Below are positions 1-12,299 of a stretch of DNA of 64,000 nt, piece after piece. This stretch comes from Desmodus rotundus (taxonomy: Eukaryota; Chordata; Mammalia; Chiroptera; Phyllostomidae). The position numbers and the translations under genes were made by a program. The notes below the pieces were generated by a model, which ran no database searches, was not told the origin of the DNA, and saw only the letters and a list, made by a program, of their open reading frames with translations. The DNA is taken from NCBI RefSeq assembly GCF_022682495.2, contig NC_071398.1:88513398-88577397 (forward strand). The letters are read 5' to 3'. Each line of letters begins with the position of its first letter. Position 1 is the first letter of the stretch.

Positions 1-2690
1 AGCAGGGGAGGCCTGGACCACAAGGGGCCTGCCCTCCGGAAGATAATTCTGGATTTTTTGGGTCCCCCCTTGTACGTATTTTTATGAGGAGAGTGTACAT
101 AAAAGGCTCAAGCACAGTGCTCGCTTTGTTCCAAGTAGCTCTGAAAGTTGCAGATTTACGTTACTTTGATCAATGGAAATGAGCGGCTGCGGATTAATTC
201 ATAAGATCGTCTCCCCCGAAGGCTTGCCAATTTGAACACAGCCCAGAGTGGAAGAAAAATGGGAGGAGGTTGATACATCGCATTGTTCACTTACAAGGTC
301 TCTGTGAAGCTGCTTGGTCCCCTCGGGAACCTCCAGCATCTCCCGGACCAGAACTCCTCATTATCTTCAGTAACAACGTTAAAGTATCCGATGGATTATA
401 CAGAATCTTACTGACAGTGGGGAAGATAGCATGCTTGCCATTGAAACGCCACGCATCAGTTTTCTGACCTTAGCTTTCACTGCTGTTAACGGTAGTTTCT
501 AAGATAAATTGAGCTTTCTATAAAAATAAATCCAGGGTTAGGGATCATAATTTGTACCAGACTCAAGAAAAAAGATCCCCGCTCAAAAAAAAAAAAAGCA
601 GTTGAAATAATATTCTGGCCAGAAGCTATAGACCATTCTGCAATTTATTTCCTTTTTAGTGGAAGAAAGGACTTCAAAGCCGTTAAGTATAAACATATGC
701 TACGATATGTCTAAAGTCTAAATTTAAGAACCTCTGAACCAATTTCCACATGACACGGTGAGCAAGCCGAACACTTATATAACTAGATAATGTAAAAATG
801 AAGAGATGAAGAACTGGAGAGATGACATAAATGACATCGGCCGAAGATAGCGAGGTCTGGATAGTAAAGCCTCCTACAGTGTGAGTGTGCCCGGCAATTC
901 CTCATCCCCTCCAGGGTACCATCCAGGTTCCTCTACAAATCCTGCAAGAGCCTCCTCCATCTGACCTTCGGAAGACAAACAAATCAATGTATCTTCTGTA
1001 CTCGTTTCAAAACAAAGAAAAGCACGTGGAGGCAGAATATAGGGAAGAAAAGAAAGCATTGCCTGAGAGATGGAAGCGGTGAGGTCCCAGGTTCCACGCT
1101 GCCACGAACCTTGACCAAGTTGCCTTCTGTCATCTGTGAAATTGTGAAACTACAGGATAGCTGAACTCGTTGTGATGTTCACAATTGGTTAATCACTTGA
1201 GTTTGTACGTAATTGTCAGAAATGCTACGCACGTCGACAAAGCCTATCATTGGTCTATTTCACATCTTATTCTTTCTTTATGCATTGTATCATGGAGTAA
1301 CATGAATCTAATGAGCAACTGATAATAGTCTGAAATGGATATCTTTTTAAAATGTCAAAAGGCCTTCGGGGGCAGTGGCAGGCAGCAAGGGAAGTCATGC
1401 TCTTATTTTACTGTGATGCACAAGGTTTTTAAAGTCCAAATTTAATATTTACCCATCTGTTTCTTTGAACAGTCATTGGGAAAAGCTCTCTTAAATTTCA
1501 GTTGACTTTCGAAAAGGTTGTCTTCATAATCTATCACATGGAAGCAATTCAAGTTCGTGCTAATTCTAAACCTAAGGAAATTCTCCTTGTCGCCATTCAT
1601 CAGGGGATATTTTGGGGGTCTTTCACAGTGATATTAAGAATTTTTTAGTATATGAGTTCTCCCAAAGGGTTTTCAATGGAAGCATTTTTCTAAATAGGCT
1701 TTTAAAAGAAATCCGATACAAGCACACACAGTATGGCAGCAGCTGCATAGAAAAGGAAAAAAGGAGCCCTCATAATTTGTCCATCGAGGTTTATTTTAGG
1801 AAGCCCATGCTGTGTGCTGCTTTCTAAGAATTCTAAAATAAGTACCAAGGTCTCGATACTATAACACCAATTTGTAGACTCTAAAATACACAAATATAAA
1901 GTGACTAGCTCATAATATGTAATCACTCTTCTGCCATTGACTGACTACTCTACATTTTATCCCCCACAGTCCAGTCCCCAGAAAACAAGTTTCATCCTAA
2001 AAGGATGCTTTTCTAAAGTCTGAGTTCTGCCAAACACCAGCGTGCTGGGAGTCCTTTCATGGCTTCCGGTCTGACACCACCTGGTCTCCCCTCCTGGCCA
2101 GCAGCGTCCTTTTCAGAAGAGCCCCAGGGTGCTCGCTCACTACTTGTGGAGGCACCAGGCAAAATTCCGAGGCTCCCGCAGTGACACACCAATTAACTGT
2201 ACACACTGCCGAGGCATGGATGATAGAATTTGTAGCCTGTGGCAGAACTGGGTTCTGGGTGAGAAAGAGACCCATGGGTCTTGTGCACGGCTTCTGTCTG
2301 GCTGTCCCTGAGTCAGAGTCCCTAGTGATCTAGCAAGTGGGATGTGTCTCTGCGTTCTGTGAGCTGCTCTTGCAAATTAACCGAACCCCAGGTGGAGGTC
2401 GCAAGAACCTCTCCTAATAGTCATCCGGTAAGAAGCCAGGTGGCTGCCTAACCTTTGAACTGTTATCTGAAGTGTGCGCGTGTGTGGTGGGGGCGGGGAG
2501 CAATCTTGTGCAACTGCATTCTTTACCTGTGGGATCCCGTGCTGTCTCCAAACACATAGTCTCAGAGTCGAGCTGAATTGTAGGACCCCAAGAGGGTGTC
2601 AGAAACACCTTGCAACTGCGATTTCCAAGGTCTTCAGACCTTGGTGCTCACTTCTGCCTCCGCAGTTTGACATGCCTCGCTACCCCATTC
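1..2690. other. Unique DNA, no gene or repeat recognised
   Basis: I see no exon, RNA gene or named repeat here. A 13-A run at 585-597 is the only low-complexity landmark. Short open frames on both strands around 880-1080 lack splice context and resemble nothing I know. Confidence 0.5.
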
Positions 2691-2694
2691 TTTC

Positions 2695-2820
2695 ACTTAT
2701 CCCCCTATACAACAAGTATTTGTTGAGCAGCTGTGAAGGGTTAAGCACTGTTCTAGGCTCTGTGTGATCAAAATAGTGAACAACTACAACAATAGCAAAA
2801 CAAAACCAAAGAAAGCCCTT
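2695..2820 (-). repeat. L2 LINE 3' end, old
   Basis: The phrase 'caagtatttgttgagcag' followed by 'gcactgttctaggctctg' is the reverse complement of the L2 3' terminus (the 'gtgcctggcacatagtagg...caataaatatttgttgaatg' region). The element therefore runs on the minus strand. It is strongly diverged, so boundaries are approximate. Confidence 0.6.
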
Positions 2821-3377
2821 GCCTACATAGGCCATTCATTCCCTCGGATAATTCTTCACGTCATTCAAAACACACTCTAATACAAACAAAACACAACATG
2901 TGGACCTCATTGAAATCTTGTTTCAGGAATACACCACCTTTTAAAAAATCATGAGACAAATGAAATTTGAATCTGCCTGGATATTTGAAAATATTAAGAA
3001 ATTATTATGAATGTGTAGGTGAGACGATGGTATTGTCAGGGCTTTTGAAGGACGTTCTCTGTACCCTTTTACCACATCCTTGAACTTCACTGCAAGTGCT
3101 TGGGGTGTGTCACTGTTCGGAGCCTGGGAAGATGCTGCTCAGTGATGGCACGGTCTGGCACTTGCGGATGCTGTTCAGCACACTCAGCTCCATCAAGTCC
3201 GAGATGACATACACTTTGCAGGGGCTGCTAGCAACCCACAGTGCGGAACAAAACAGAGGTCAGGGTCACGGTTGCAAATTCTCCTGCACACCTGCACTGG
3301 TGGGGCCAGCTTATCATGATCTTTGCCATCGCAAAATCCCGCAGGGCCATACCTCAAAGAAGCTGAACACATTCTTT

Positions 3378-3812
3378 AAAAAAATGTTTTATTGTTGTTC
3401 AGTTACAGCTGTCCCCATTTCCTGCCCCCATTATTCTCCCTTGCCCTGTCCACCCCCCAACTTCCCCTTTCAATCCCCCCACCCCATTGTCCTTGTCCAT
3501 GTGACCTTTGTACATGTTCCTTGACTTGCCCCTTCCCCTTCTTTCCCCTGTTATCCCCCTCCCCCCTTCCCTCTGGTCACTGCCAGTTTGTTCTTTATTT
3601 CCAAGTCTCTGGTTCTGTTTGGCTCTCTTGTTTGTTTTGTTGATTAGGTTCCACTTACAGGTGAGATCATATGGTATTTGTCTTTTACCACCTGGCTTAT
3701 TTCACTTAGCATAATGCTCTCCAGTTCCATCCATGATGTTGCAAAGGGTAGGAGCTCCTTCTTTCTTTCTGTTGCATAGTATTCCATTGTGTAAATATAC
3801 CACAGTTTTCTG
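3378..3812 (-). mobile_element. Bat-type L1 3' end (ORF2 terminus plus 3' UTR), 5' truncated
   Basis: On the plus strand this is a C/T-rich stretch followed by 'gtgagatcatatggtatttg' and 'tagtattccattgtgtaaat'. These are the antisense of the L1 ORF2 C-terminal codons. The poly(A) end lies at the low coordinate. The same 3' UTR recurs at 18,319-18,614 and, on the plus strand, at 29,654-30,087. It is severely 5' truncated and cannot encode a functional protein. No clear TSD was found. Confidence 0.85.
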
Positions 3813-4747
3813 ATGACAAATACAGAAGCCAGTGTTATAGAAGAATATGGTTGTTATTATTACATGGTTATAATTAACCAGAAATATGGTGATTATTCTA
3901 AGAATGTGCTAAAGCCAATAATTATATGTCGCTAAAACATTTTGGAGAAACTCCTTTAAGGACAGCTGAAATATTATTTTGAAAGTAAACAATATTTATA
4001 AATATTCAAGAATGTATTTAAATGCATATTTGTTTATAGCAGCAATTGTCTTTATCTAGGAAGAAATATTTCCTTAAACCAAGAGAAATCCCTGCCTATT
4101 CCTGACTTTCAGTGTTTTCTACTGTGGGCACGGCACCTGGATGCTGATACCAGAAGCCTGGCCTGAGCTCTGTTTTGGACTCTGCCTGTCTCCTAGGTCC
4201 ATCCACCGGATTACCAAAGTGCATTGTGCCCACGACCTAACTGTCTTTTCTTCTTCTCTGCCTACAAAACGCCCATTTTCCCTTCATCATTCACAATTCT
4301 GGGTATCCCAGCCTGACTCTCCAAGATGGACTGAGGCCTTCCTAATATCTAATATACCTTAGTCAAAATTCTATGACAGCATATTATTACATTATCATTA
4401 TTTGAATGCCTCCTCCCTTAGGAACGGGGTGGGTCAGAGCCCATGCTGGTTAGGAGACTGATGGGGCAAATGCCAGCCAACATCCACAAGAGGGAGCCCT
4501 ATGTCAGGACTCAGAGACCAGAAACAAACTGAAATCAAGGGGTCAGATTAAAAGGGTACCTGGAAGACATTGAGGAGACGTGGGACTTGGAGGGAAGGAC
4601 AGAAATGGGAGCAGGTCAGTGAAAGGAAGAGGGCTTGGAACAATTGCCACGAACACTGGTGGATCGCAGGCTCCCCTTTACTTGAGAGAGTTATGGTTCA
4701 TGGGGAGGGACGGGGGAGAGAGAGAGGTAGCTCCCTGGTGTCTTTTT
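3813..4747. other. Unique DNA
   Basis: AT-rich to about 4,080, then mixed composition. No exon or named repeat was recognised. A CTCF-like 14-mer at 4,484-4,497 is discussed separately. The open frame at 4,141-4,362 matches nothing I know. Confidence 0.4.
4484..4497 (+). promoter_or_regulatory. Weak candidate CTCF site
   Basis: The 14-mer 'ccacaagagggagc' resembles the CTCF core (CCASYAGRKGGCRS) with about two departures. It is sequence match only, with no flanking evidence. Confidence 0.2.
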
Positions 4748-4912
4748 TTTTAATAAGGGCACTAATCCCATCATGAGGACCCTTCCTCATCTAAACCTAT
4801 TTCTATTTACCTCCCAAAGGCCTCACCTCCCACACTATGACACTGGTGGCTCAGGCTTCAGCATGAGAAATTTGGGAGTCATAGTTCAGTCCACAGCAGC
4901 TCGGGTGGTAAT
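4748..4912 (-). mobile_element. MaLR (MST/MLT1-like) LTR fragment
   Basis: 'aagggcactaatcccatcat', 'cctcccaaaggcctcacctc' and 'gggagtcatagttcagtcca' are antisense versions of the MaLR LTR phrases (tccaatgtgactggtgtccttataa; aattcatatgttgaagtcct). This is a fragment of an old ERVL-MaLR solo LTR on the minus strand. Confidence 0.7.
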
Positions 4913-5362
4913 TCATGGTAGAGGAGGACCTTTGCAGGTGAGAGCGCGGGACAGAAAAGGGAGAAACAGTGTTTCACGGAGAATGTATTTCAGCGGTTGC
5001 TCATTTAGTCCTCAAATTTAAGGAAAGGGTGGAGACAGGAAGGGGGCCCAAAGCAGGGTAGGGAGCAGAGTCAGTGAACTATTAAGAAGAGCTGGTGGAG
5101 TTAGGACACCGGCCTAGGAGGATGCACAGGTGTAGTCGTGCCTGGGCGGAGATGCAGGGTGTTCCCTTATGGGTGGCAGCCCAAGGGAAGGGCACGTGAT
5201 GTGTTGAACCTGTTCATAAAGGAGGGAGAAAGTCTTAGACACAAGCTCCCCTCTAGTCTGTAGCGAGCACTCAGCAGTCAACGAACACTTGTTGAGTAAC
5301 TAAGAACACGACTGCCTTGCTTTTGATGTTGATTACTTAGTCTGATCCATGAGGAGTAATTT
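4913..5362. other. Unique DNA
   Basis: Purine-rich unique sequence. No gene or named repeat was recognised. Confidence 0.4.
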
Positions 5363-5609
5363 ATTTTTTATTTTTAATTTTTTTATCCTCACCCAAGGAC
5401 ACTTTTTTCATTGCTTTTAGAGAGAGAGAGGGAAGGAGAGAGAAACATGGATTGGTTGCCTCCCATACCCACCCAGACGGGGTTCCTATGCTCCCAGATG
5501 GGGAAACTGAACCCACACCCTAGGTATGTGCCCTGACCCTGTGTTGAACCTGCATCCTTTGGGTCACCGGATGAGGCTCCAGCCACACTGGCCACACTGG
5601 CCAGGGCAC
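5363..5609 (-). mobile_element. VES-type bat SINE, 'tcctcaccc' subfamily
   Basis: A T-rich tail (5,361-5,386), then 'tcctcacccaaggac', an 'agagagagagggaagg' tract, 'aaacatggattggttgcctc', 'aggtatgtgccctgac' and the terminus 'ccagggcac'. This is a minus-strand tRNA-derived SINE. A plausible imperfect TSD, 'gaggagtaattt' (5,351-5,362) and 'gaggactacttt' (5,610-5,621), agrees at 10 of 12 positions. The end carries a doubled 'ccacactgg'. The tail-proximal sequence differs from the other four VES copies, so it is a distinct subfamily. Confidence 0.85.
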
Positions 5610-5834
5610 GAGGACTACTTTTTAAAACCACTTATTTTAAATTTCTCTCCTGGTTGCCCAGTTTGCCGGTTCTCTTTTTCTACTACCCTATTTCTCCTCC
5701 TCTTCCTCCTAACTCCCTGAATATAAAGAGGTTTTGAATCCTCTAGACCCAAAGGAGAGAGAGATTGAAGCTGACAATCAAGTTGGATACTTGGGGGGAA
5801 ATGAGAGCAGAAGACTTGATGTGGGAACAATCAA
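5610..5834. other. Unique DNA
   Basis: Mixed composition between the SINE and the CpG patch. Nothing recognised. Confidence 0.4.
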
Positions 5835-6165
5835 CCGATTTTCACCCGGCTGCGTAAGCCGTTCGATCTGTACCACAGGCGTAGTAAACACTGACTAAGC
5901 ATCATTTCATTCCGGCGGTGGAGTGAGTGCAATTCACAGCTCAATAAACGCTGTTCAGGCTCTGGTTGTAGCCTCGTTAGGCTGTTATGTAACACAGGAA
6001 GAAGCCTACGGGGACGGCGAGGCCACTTGATGCCTGGTAGCACGTATTATCTTCCCACTCACTGCCTTGCCAGCGTGGGCAGGTGCACGCGGTCCTTCCC
6101 CGAGCTGTTTCCCCTGGGCTCCTGGAGCGGCCTCCTCTGTCCTTGGCTGTGTTTCTGGGAATCGT
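5835..6165. other. CpG-dense patch
   Basis: By hand count about 20 CpG dinucleotides fall in about 330 bp of moderately GC-rich sequence, surrounded by CpG-poor DNA. That is close to the usual CpG-island ratio threshold. No exon, TATA box or named repeat was recognised inside. It could be a small orphan island, or an LTR or other insertion I cannot name. Confidence 0.45.
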
Positions 6166-6834
6166 CAGCCAGCTTCCCCTCACCGTGGGGGAAGTTCAAT
6201 CAAGGTCACAGAAGCTTGTTGTCTCTCCCCCGTCAATGGATTTTATCTGAAAGCTGCTTTGTCCTGCTAAATGGGAGGAAATCCGCATTGTTTTTTCACA
6301 CTTGAGCTTCCCTAACGCAAGCACTATCTCAGGAGCTGTGATGGAGCCACACAGTTATTTCACGCACGTTTTGTTTGTTTTTTCCTGGAATGACGATGAG
6401 ATCAAGGCCTGTGTCTATGAAACCGTTGGTGAGAATTTCCGGAAGTCTAAGGTGTTTATCAGGAGCGACGGTGGTGATTTGAAGTTATTTCGCTCCTTTT
6501 CAGGTTTGTTATTCTCTAAGGACTTCGACCACATTGCCTGAAACGTCATCGCAGAAATACTTCTGCGATAAAACTTTCTGAAGAGCAAAGGTTAGAAAGC
6601 CTCAGTTCACCATCTAGCCTGGGTCTACTAATGTTCAACTCAAATTTTCAAGGTTGTTAAAAACGAAGTTGCCATAAACCTTTATCTGTTTCTTCAGACG
6701 ATTGAAAGGCGACCGTATATAATTTTAAGTGCAAAATATACTACACCTCAAAGGAGCTCTGATCAGAAAAATAGTATTGAGAAAAAAGGTAGCCATAAAA
6801 ATCATGGAATTTTTGAATAATAGGGTGAAAATGG
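6166..6834. other. Unique DNA
   Basis: No repeat recognised. A 79-codon open frame at 6,302-6,541 matches no family I know and has no splice context. Confidence 0.4.
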
Positions 6835-6990
6835 CCTTAGAGGTCAAGGAAATAGTCAATAAGGTCCCATCACTTTGCCAGTGAGGAAACTAAGGCCACT
6901 CAAATGACATGATTTGTACGTGGTAACAAAACTCATTGGTCACGGACAAGAATGCAGGTCTTCCAATCCCCAAAGCCCACAGCTGGGCTA
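6835..6990 (+). repeat. MIR fragment
   Basis: 'cagtgaggaaactaaggcc', then a degenerate 'ggtaacaaaactcattgg' and 'aatgcaggtcttccaatcc', follow the MIR right half (gatgaggaaactgaggc...acccaggtctcctgactc) on the plus strand. Confidence 0.6.
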
Positions 6991-9900
6991 AGAAAACTCC
7001 AGTCCACCACACATCCTCCCTTCCAAACTGCACATCGAGGAAGACATGTTTTCTATTAAAATTCCAAACTAGTATTGGGCATAGAATGAAGGCTATGTTT
7101 CCACATATTTCTTTAAACATTTCCAAACAGGTTTCTGTTTTTCAGGTCATTGCATGGCATTCTTCCTTTATTCTGAACTCAAATGCTTAGCATAAGAGGA
7201 AATCTGCAGAATTTTTTATAAGATGGGAATTTGCTTTGCCTCTGAGATGTCAGAGGTTCCTCAGACCTCATACTCATCTCGGCTAGTTTGATTTTCTTTT
7301 TTTTAACTCCTTTATTTTTATTTAACTAAGAAAATACATTCATCACTTACCTCCTTGCCACTTGAGATCCTCTTTTAGCCATCAACATCCTAACAACAGC
7401 TAACAAGAGAAGAGGTGTAACTGGAACACTGTGACAGTTTTGCTAAACTGAGCAGTATTCTTAGAAAATCAGATGGAATATAAACTCTCTGAGAGTAAGC
7501 TGTTTGCCTGTTATCACGAAATAATAACCAGCACCTTCTCCAAGCCCTTCCATCAAGGTACCTAATCCCAACGTCCTTTCTCCAAGGTCAGGTATGGTCA
7601 TCCCCTTGGAGATAGAAAATATATATCTATTAAATTAGAAAGATGAAGGATTATTAGAGTGGAGATTTTATTTCTCCAGGCTGCCTCAAGTTGCAAAGGA
7701 TGAATATTAAATAAAAAGTTTTAAAGAATTTTAATTCAAACCTATTTTGTATTCTTGAGAAGTTCATCAAAAATAAATGCTGATGTGTCATCATCCAACA
7801 AGTTCAAAGTACTTTCTCTTTAGTAAAAAAAAAGAGAGAGAGAGATCTCATATTCTGCATAATCATGCCATCTTAAGAAAAGACTTTGATTTTACAGCAA
7901 GTGTTTTCCTCCCCCAGAATTAAAAAGAGCAAAAAACCCCCCACGCTCTTGAGTAGAAAAATGACTGTTGTAGTATCTGGATTAAATTTGGCTACAAACA
8001 ATATTGATACACTTCATGTCCAAAGCAGTATCGTTGGAATTGCTATAATGGATGGATAATCATTTTGCAATATAACCATGTATTTTACCAAAATATCTGT
8101 TATGTAATTGAAAAGTGAGCACATTTAAAAGCAGTGACTCATGACCACCTGCTACTTCTAAAAATCCCGTGATACACATACCTCTTATTCAGAGGTTCTA
8201 GATGACCCTTCTTATTCTCCACCCTTGTCAGCCGACTCGCTTTAGGGCTGTGAAGTCCACAAAGCTCCTGAATCCTCTCCAGCTAATCTCACAACAAAAC
8301 ATGACCACCGGACACGCAGACCTGGATTTGGCAAAAAACCTTAATCCCCCCCTAAGACCGTGATAACCTGAGTCAACAGTGAACACATCAGTGCAATACA
8401 ATTGCTGATTTACAAAGTTAGTCCAGCCAGCCGCTGAGCATGAAGCACCCTCTAGTTTTTCCTTTGTTTAAAGTGTATTGGATTTGCTTGTCAGTAAGCT
8501 GAGTGGACATAACAGAAGAGGCAATGAAATCAGGAGTCAATCAGTCCGTCTAAAATAACTCCCATTATTTAAAAAAAACACATCATATTAATTGAGTTTT
8601 TGATTTAAGAAGCCACATCTAGATAAAGACTTTGAGCTGTAACAAGAAACAATACTCAAACTACAAAAACATTACTAAAATGCTCTATACCAAGCACTTC
8701 TACTGACCTTTGGACAGTCTAAAGTCCTTGAAAGAAAGTTAAAAACCTCTAAGAAGGTAAAGCAAACTTAGACCATCACCGCTTCTACCAAATAGAAAAC
8801 ATCATGCATTTTTTCCAAAACAAAATAATTAAGGTGAAGGCTAGGGTGGTTTCCAAAAGGACCCGGTGATTATATATCCTGTTCTCTAGTACCCCGAAGA
8901 GCTATTAGGCCTTATCTCTTTGCTTCAGTTTATTGCCTAATTGTGCTATATTAAATCTATTTAGAAAGGGATTGGGGCTTACAACTTATCAAAGTTAATC
9001 AGAATTCATCATGCTTTTTAAAAATAGCTCTTAAAAGAATAGAATAATAATTAAGTTACACTTTAGTAGCAGAGTTCTTGCCAAATTCTACTGGTGGCCA
9101 CTTTCTATAATTGGCTTATTATTGGTCCAGGCTTGACTCACAAAAATCTGTTACTGCTCATAAACACCAGGAGACTTGGGGAAAGCATAGTAGCTCTTCC
9201 ACATGTGACAAGCTATGGTAGGGTGTTGCTAAATAAACGCACTTAAAGAAGTTTTCAGGTGACCTAGAGTTTGACATTATGACAAGGGCAATTAGTATTT
9301 TGCTTTACTATAGCACATGTTTGCTTGAAATTTTGCTTAAGTTTCATGATTTCATACGAGAACAGCGCTTCCAATATATCCTGAGAATGTACTAAGCAAT
9401 ACGTTATTACTGAATATATTTCCTTACCACTGCGAGTCTTGCTAGAAGTATTAAAAACACCAGTGCATTGTTCATTTTGAGGTACAAAGTTTTAAACAGA
9501 AAGTGCAGTCTAAGTAAAGAATGAAATAGAAAGTCAAAATAGAGAATAAGAATTTTTATCATTTCATTTAACGAATGCCTATAATGTTAAATTTTTTTTA
9601 AAATTCAACCTAATTCTAAATGTATTCAGCATAGAGAGGGTAGACAAATGCAACATGAACAAACCTTTCTCGATGTGCTTATACCAATGCTAACGCGTCT
9701 CTAGAAATATTCTCTCCATCAGTACAGGTAGGCTGTAATGAACTAAGTTACTTTACCTAGAAAAATCTTTGTTTAACATCGCTTGTAGCTTGAGTGAGCT
9801 AACTGTTACAGCCCAGTTTTTTCTCACTCAGTAAGAGAGAAACCCAAAACTTCTTTCCTCTACTCCCTTCACTCCTTTGTTATCAGATTTCTTTGCAGGG

Positions 9901-10740
9901 GTTTTTAACTCCCCCAGCTGCCCACGCTACACAGAAACGACACAGCAGAGAACTAAAGCAAGGCTCCAATGGCGTCAGAATGTACTGACTTTTGCCTCAA
10001 TTATCTAAAACTTCAGAAATACAGCATCTATTCCGAATTGCCTATGTGGTGCTTCAGTTTCTCCCATTAACTTTTTAGTAGTCTAAGCTTGCTTCCCTAA
10101 TCTTTCAAATAGGACCCACTAAATGCTTCTTTCCGGTTTCTGATGAGGGAGCGCAGTAACTCTCTACCCCTGAAGAGTAGTGACAACGTAAACACAAAAT
10201 AGTTCCCAGCACTTGGTCCCTCAGACAAACACAGAAACACAGACAGAGGTCTAGAAGCGCTAAATCACGACGGGGACCGTAACATCGAAACGTGAGAAAA
10301 CCCTTGCTCAGAAGCGTACGGCCTTGTCTGCACCAGGGGGAGGGGGGGGGGCAGAGAGGATGTGTTTCTCTTCATTCATCTTGAGCGAATGTTTGCTTTG
10401 GTCTATTTTTGCTTCCTCTTCCACTTCCTACTAAACAAGTCACACTAGGACCAGTCATGTCAATATTTAAGGGACTCATTTAGCAGCTGCATTGTCTCCA
10501 CTTCCTGTAACCCCTGAGCACCAACGTGTAGCTGTTTCCCGCTTTCAAAATAAGCTGTGAGCACGCTTATCCCATCCTCACCGCCCCTTCCCACAATCAA
10601 CCTTCCCATTTTCCAACCAAGCAACTGCTAGTAAAGGCTCATCCGTTCTGGAATTCTGCTTTGTCTGGGTTTCATACTCAGCGCTTCCAAGAAGCTGGAG
10701 GAAAGATAGCAAATTAATGCATTAATTCAACCCACTGACC
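6991..10740. other. Long AT-rich unique block
   Basis: Across about 3.7 kb I recognise no SINE, LINE, LTR or DNA transposon, and from about 7.2 kb neither strand holds an open frame of 60 codons or more. The only low-complexity landmarks are an (AG)n at 7,835-7,845, a G-rich run at 10,336-10,351 and a CpG-rich 80-bp islet at 10,247-10,322. Lack of repeats over this length is compatible with conserved noncoding DNA, but conservation cannot be seen from one sequence. Confidence 0.4.
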
Positions 10741-10819
10741 TTTGCAATCCGAGTTCTCAAGTGATAAGCCCCAGGCATCTGCATTTTCAGTACTTCCGAT
10801 AATTTCCTCTTCCCACTCG

Positions 10820-11170
10820 GAACCCCTGTTAATCAGATATTGGCTATTCTGGGTTGACTCTGACCTTTTTCCTTTCTATCATCACTTTAATCATTTCTGT
10901 CCCTTTGTTCTCCTTTCCAAGATATGCGACAGTGTTGTCTTCCAAGTTTTCTACTGAATTTTTAATTTTTGCTATATTTTTAATTTCCAAGATTGCTTTT
11001 ATGTTCTTTTTCATTATGCACCCTCCCCCTTTTCTTTAACAGATGTAACATTTCTTTTCTCTCCAAGGATGCCAAAATTGTCGTTCCTTTGAAGTCCTGA
11101 GCTTCTCTTTTCTTTGTCATGGGCTGTCTCTTGGATATTGGGAGCTTTCCTTAAACACCTGGCAATTCTT
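10820..11170 (+). repeat. Probable ancient interspersed repeat, family unassigned
   Basis: 'tttttaatttccaagattgc', the 'ttctttttcattatg' stretch and 'gtcatgggctgtctcttgg' resemble a common old mammalian repeat that I cannot name with confidence. It is T-rich on the plus strand. Confidence 0.3.
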
Positions 11171-11915
11171 GGTTGTCTACTCTTAACACTGGAACATTAT
11201 AGAGTTGACTGGACGCCAGGGCCAGGAGAGGGTAAGGCAAGCAAAATGCCCAGGACCCAGACTTAAGAGGGCACACACCCACTCAGAGTAGTAGTGCAAG
11301 TGCAACGTGGGTTGTAAGTGCACAAGGAGTAAGTGCTTCCTCAAGCACCTAAGTCTGGGCCCCTCATGTGCTTCCCCTGCTGTGTGCATGAGTACCCGTG
11401 CAGAGCCATAGGACTGGAGTGCAGGAGAGACAGAGGCAAGGGAATCAATCACATTGTTTGCTTGGGTTTGAGGGGTGAGGTCGAGTGTTTGCTTGCCAGG
11501 ACGTTTTCCCTGAGGAAGTGTAGGTTCCCCAGTGCAGGGTCCTCAGCCTGTCTAAAGGAAAATGAGCCTGGCTGCCCTTCTGGAGCTGGATGAGCAAAAG
11601 GGCGCTCACCACACAGCATGCAAACGTTCAATTCTCCCCTCTTTTCAGTGTAGCATCCTACTCTTATTTTTCTCCTGGGGCCTCAAATCCTGAGCCTCTC
11701 TGGCTCAGTTTCTCCAGACAACAGTCCCTCTGAGGGAACAGGAGATGTGTAGTCATCTGACTACAGTGGGTGAGGGCAAGAAACAGGGAGTCCTTGAAGT
11801 AAGTCTCTTACCTGGACTTTCCATCAATACCCTGTTCTCGGCTTCCAGCCTTGCCCTTCCTTACCTTCCACAGTACCTGGAGCCCGAAATTCCTGTACTG
11901 GTTGTGTGCACATGT

Positions 11916-11939
11916 GCACGCACACACACACACACACAC
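11916..11939. repeat. (CA)n microsatellite
   Basis: About ten CA units with a preceding 'gcacg' interruption. Confidence 0.9.
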
Positions 11940-12299
11940 CTGCCCCAGACACTTAGGTCCCCCTTCCTCCTCTGTGACAAGTTATTTGTTACCCTAGTCG
12001 GTCTCTGGGGTCATAAATGGCACCTAATTCCTTCAAAGTGGTAGGTATGCTTTCTTTTTCTTATTTTCCTTGTTCAGGATGAATTTTAAGAGAAGAGGGG
12101 CTGGAAATATCTCCTCCCTCCCATTTTCACTCCTCTTTTTAAAAATATACTATTCCCAAAAAAGTTGTCTTTTAAATCTTTACCTAAAATTATTTGCCAA
12201 ACCAATCATCTTCATGAGCTGCTTCTTTTTAGCAATTTAGTGGATCTGAAGACAAGTGAATAGATTTTGTAAATCACACTTCTAACACTTGCTTCACTT

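Noticed and set aside
3096..3643. Open frames of 142 and 83 codons, one with a proline-rich tail
   Set aside because: The tail is antisense L1 3' UTR read through. The unique N-terminal part matches nothing.
11190..11420. Possible ancient repeat around 'gggtaaggcaagcaaaatgc'
   Set aside because: It resembles an old repeat only vaguely. No family or boundaries could be supported.
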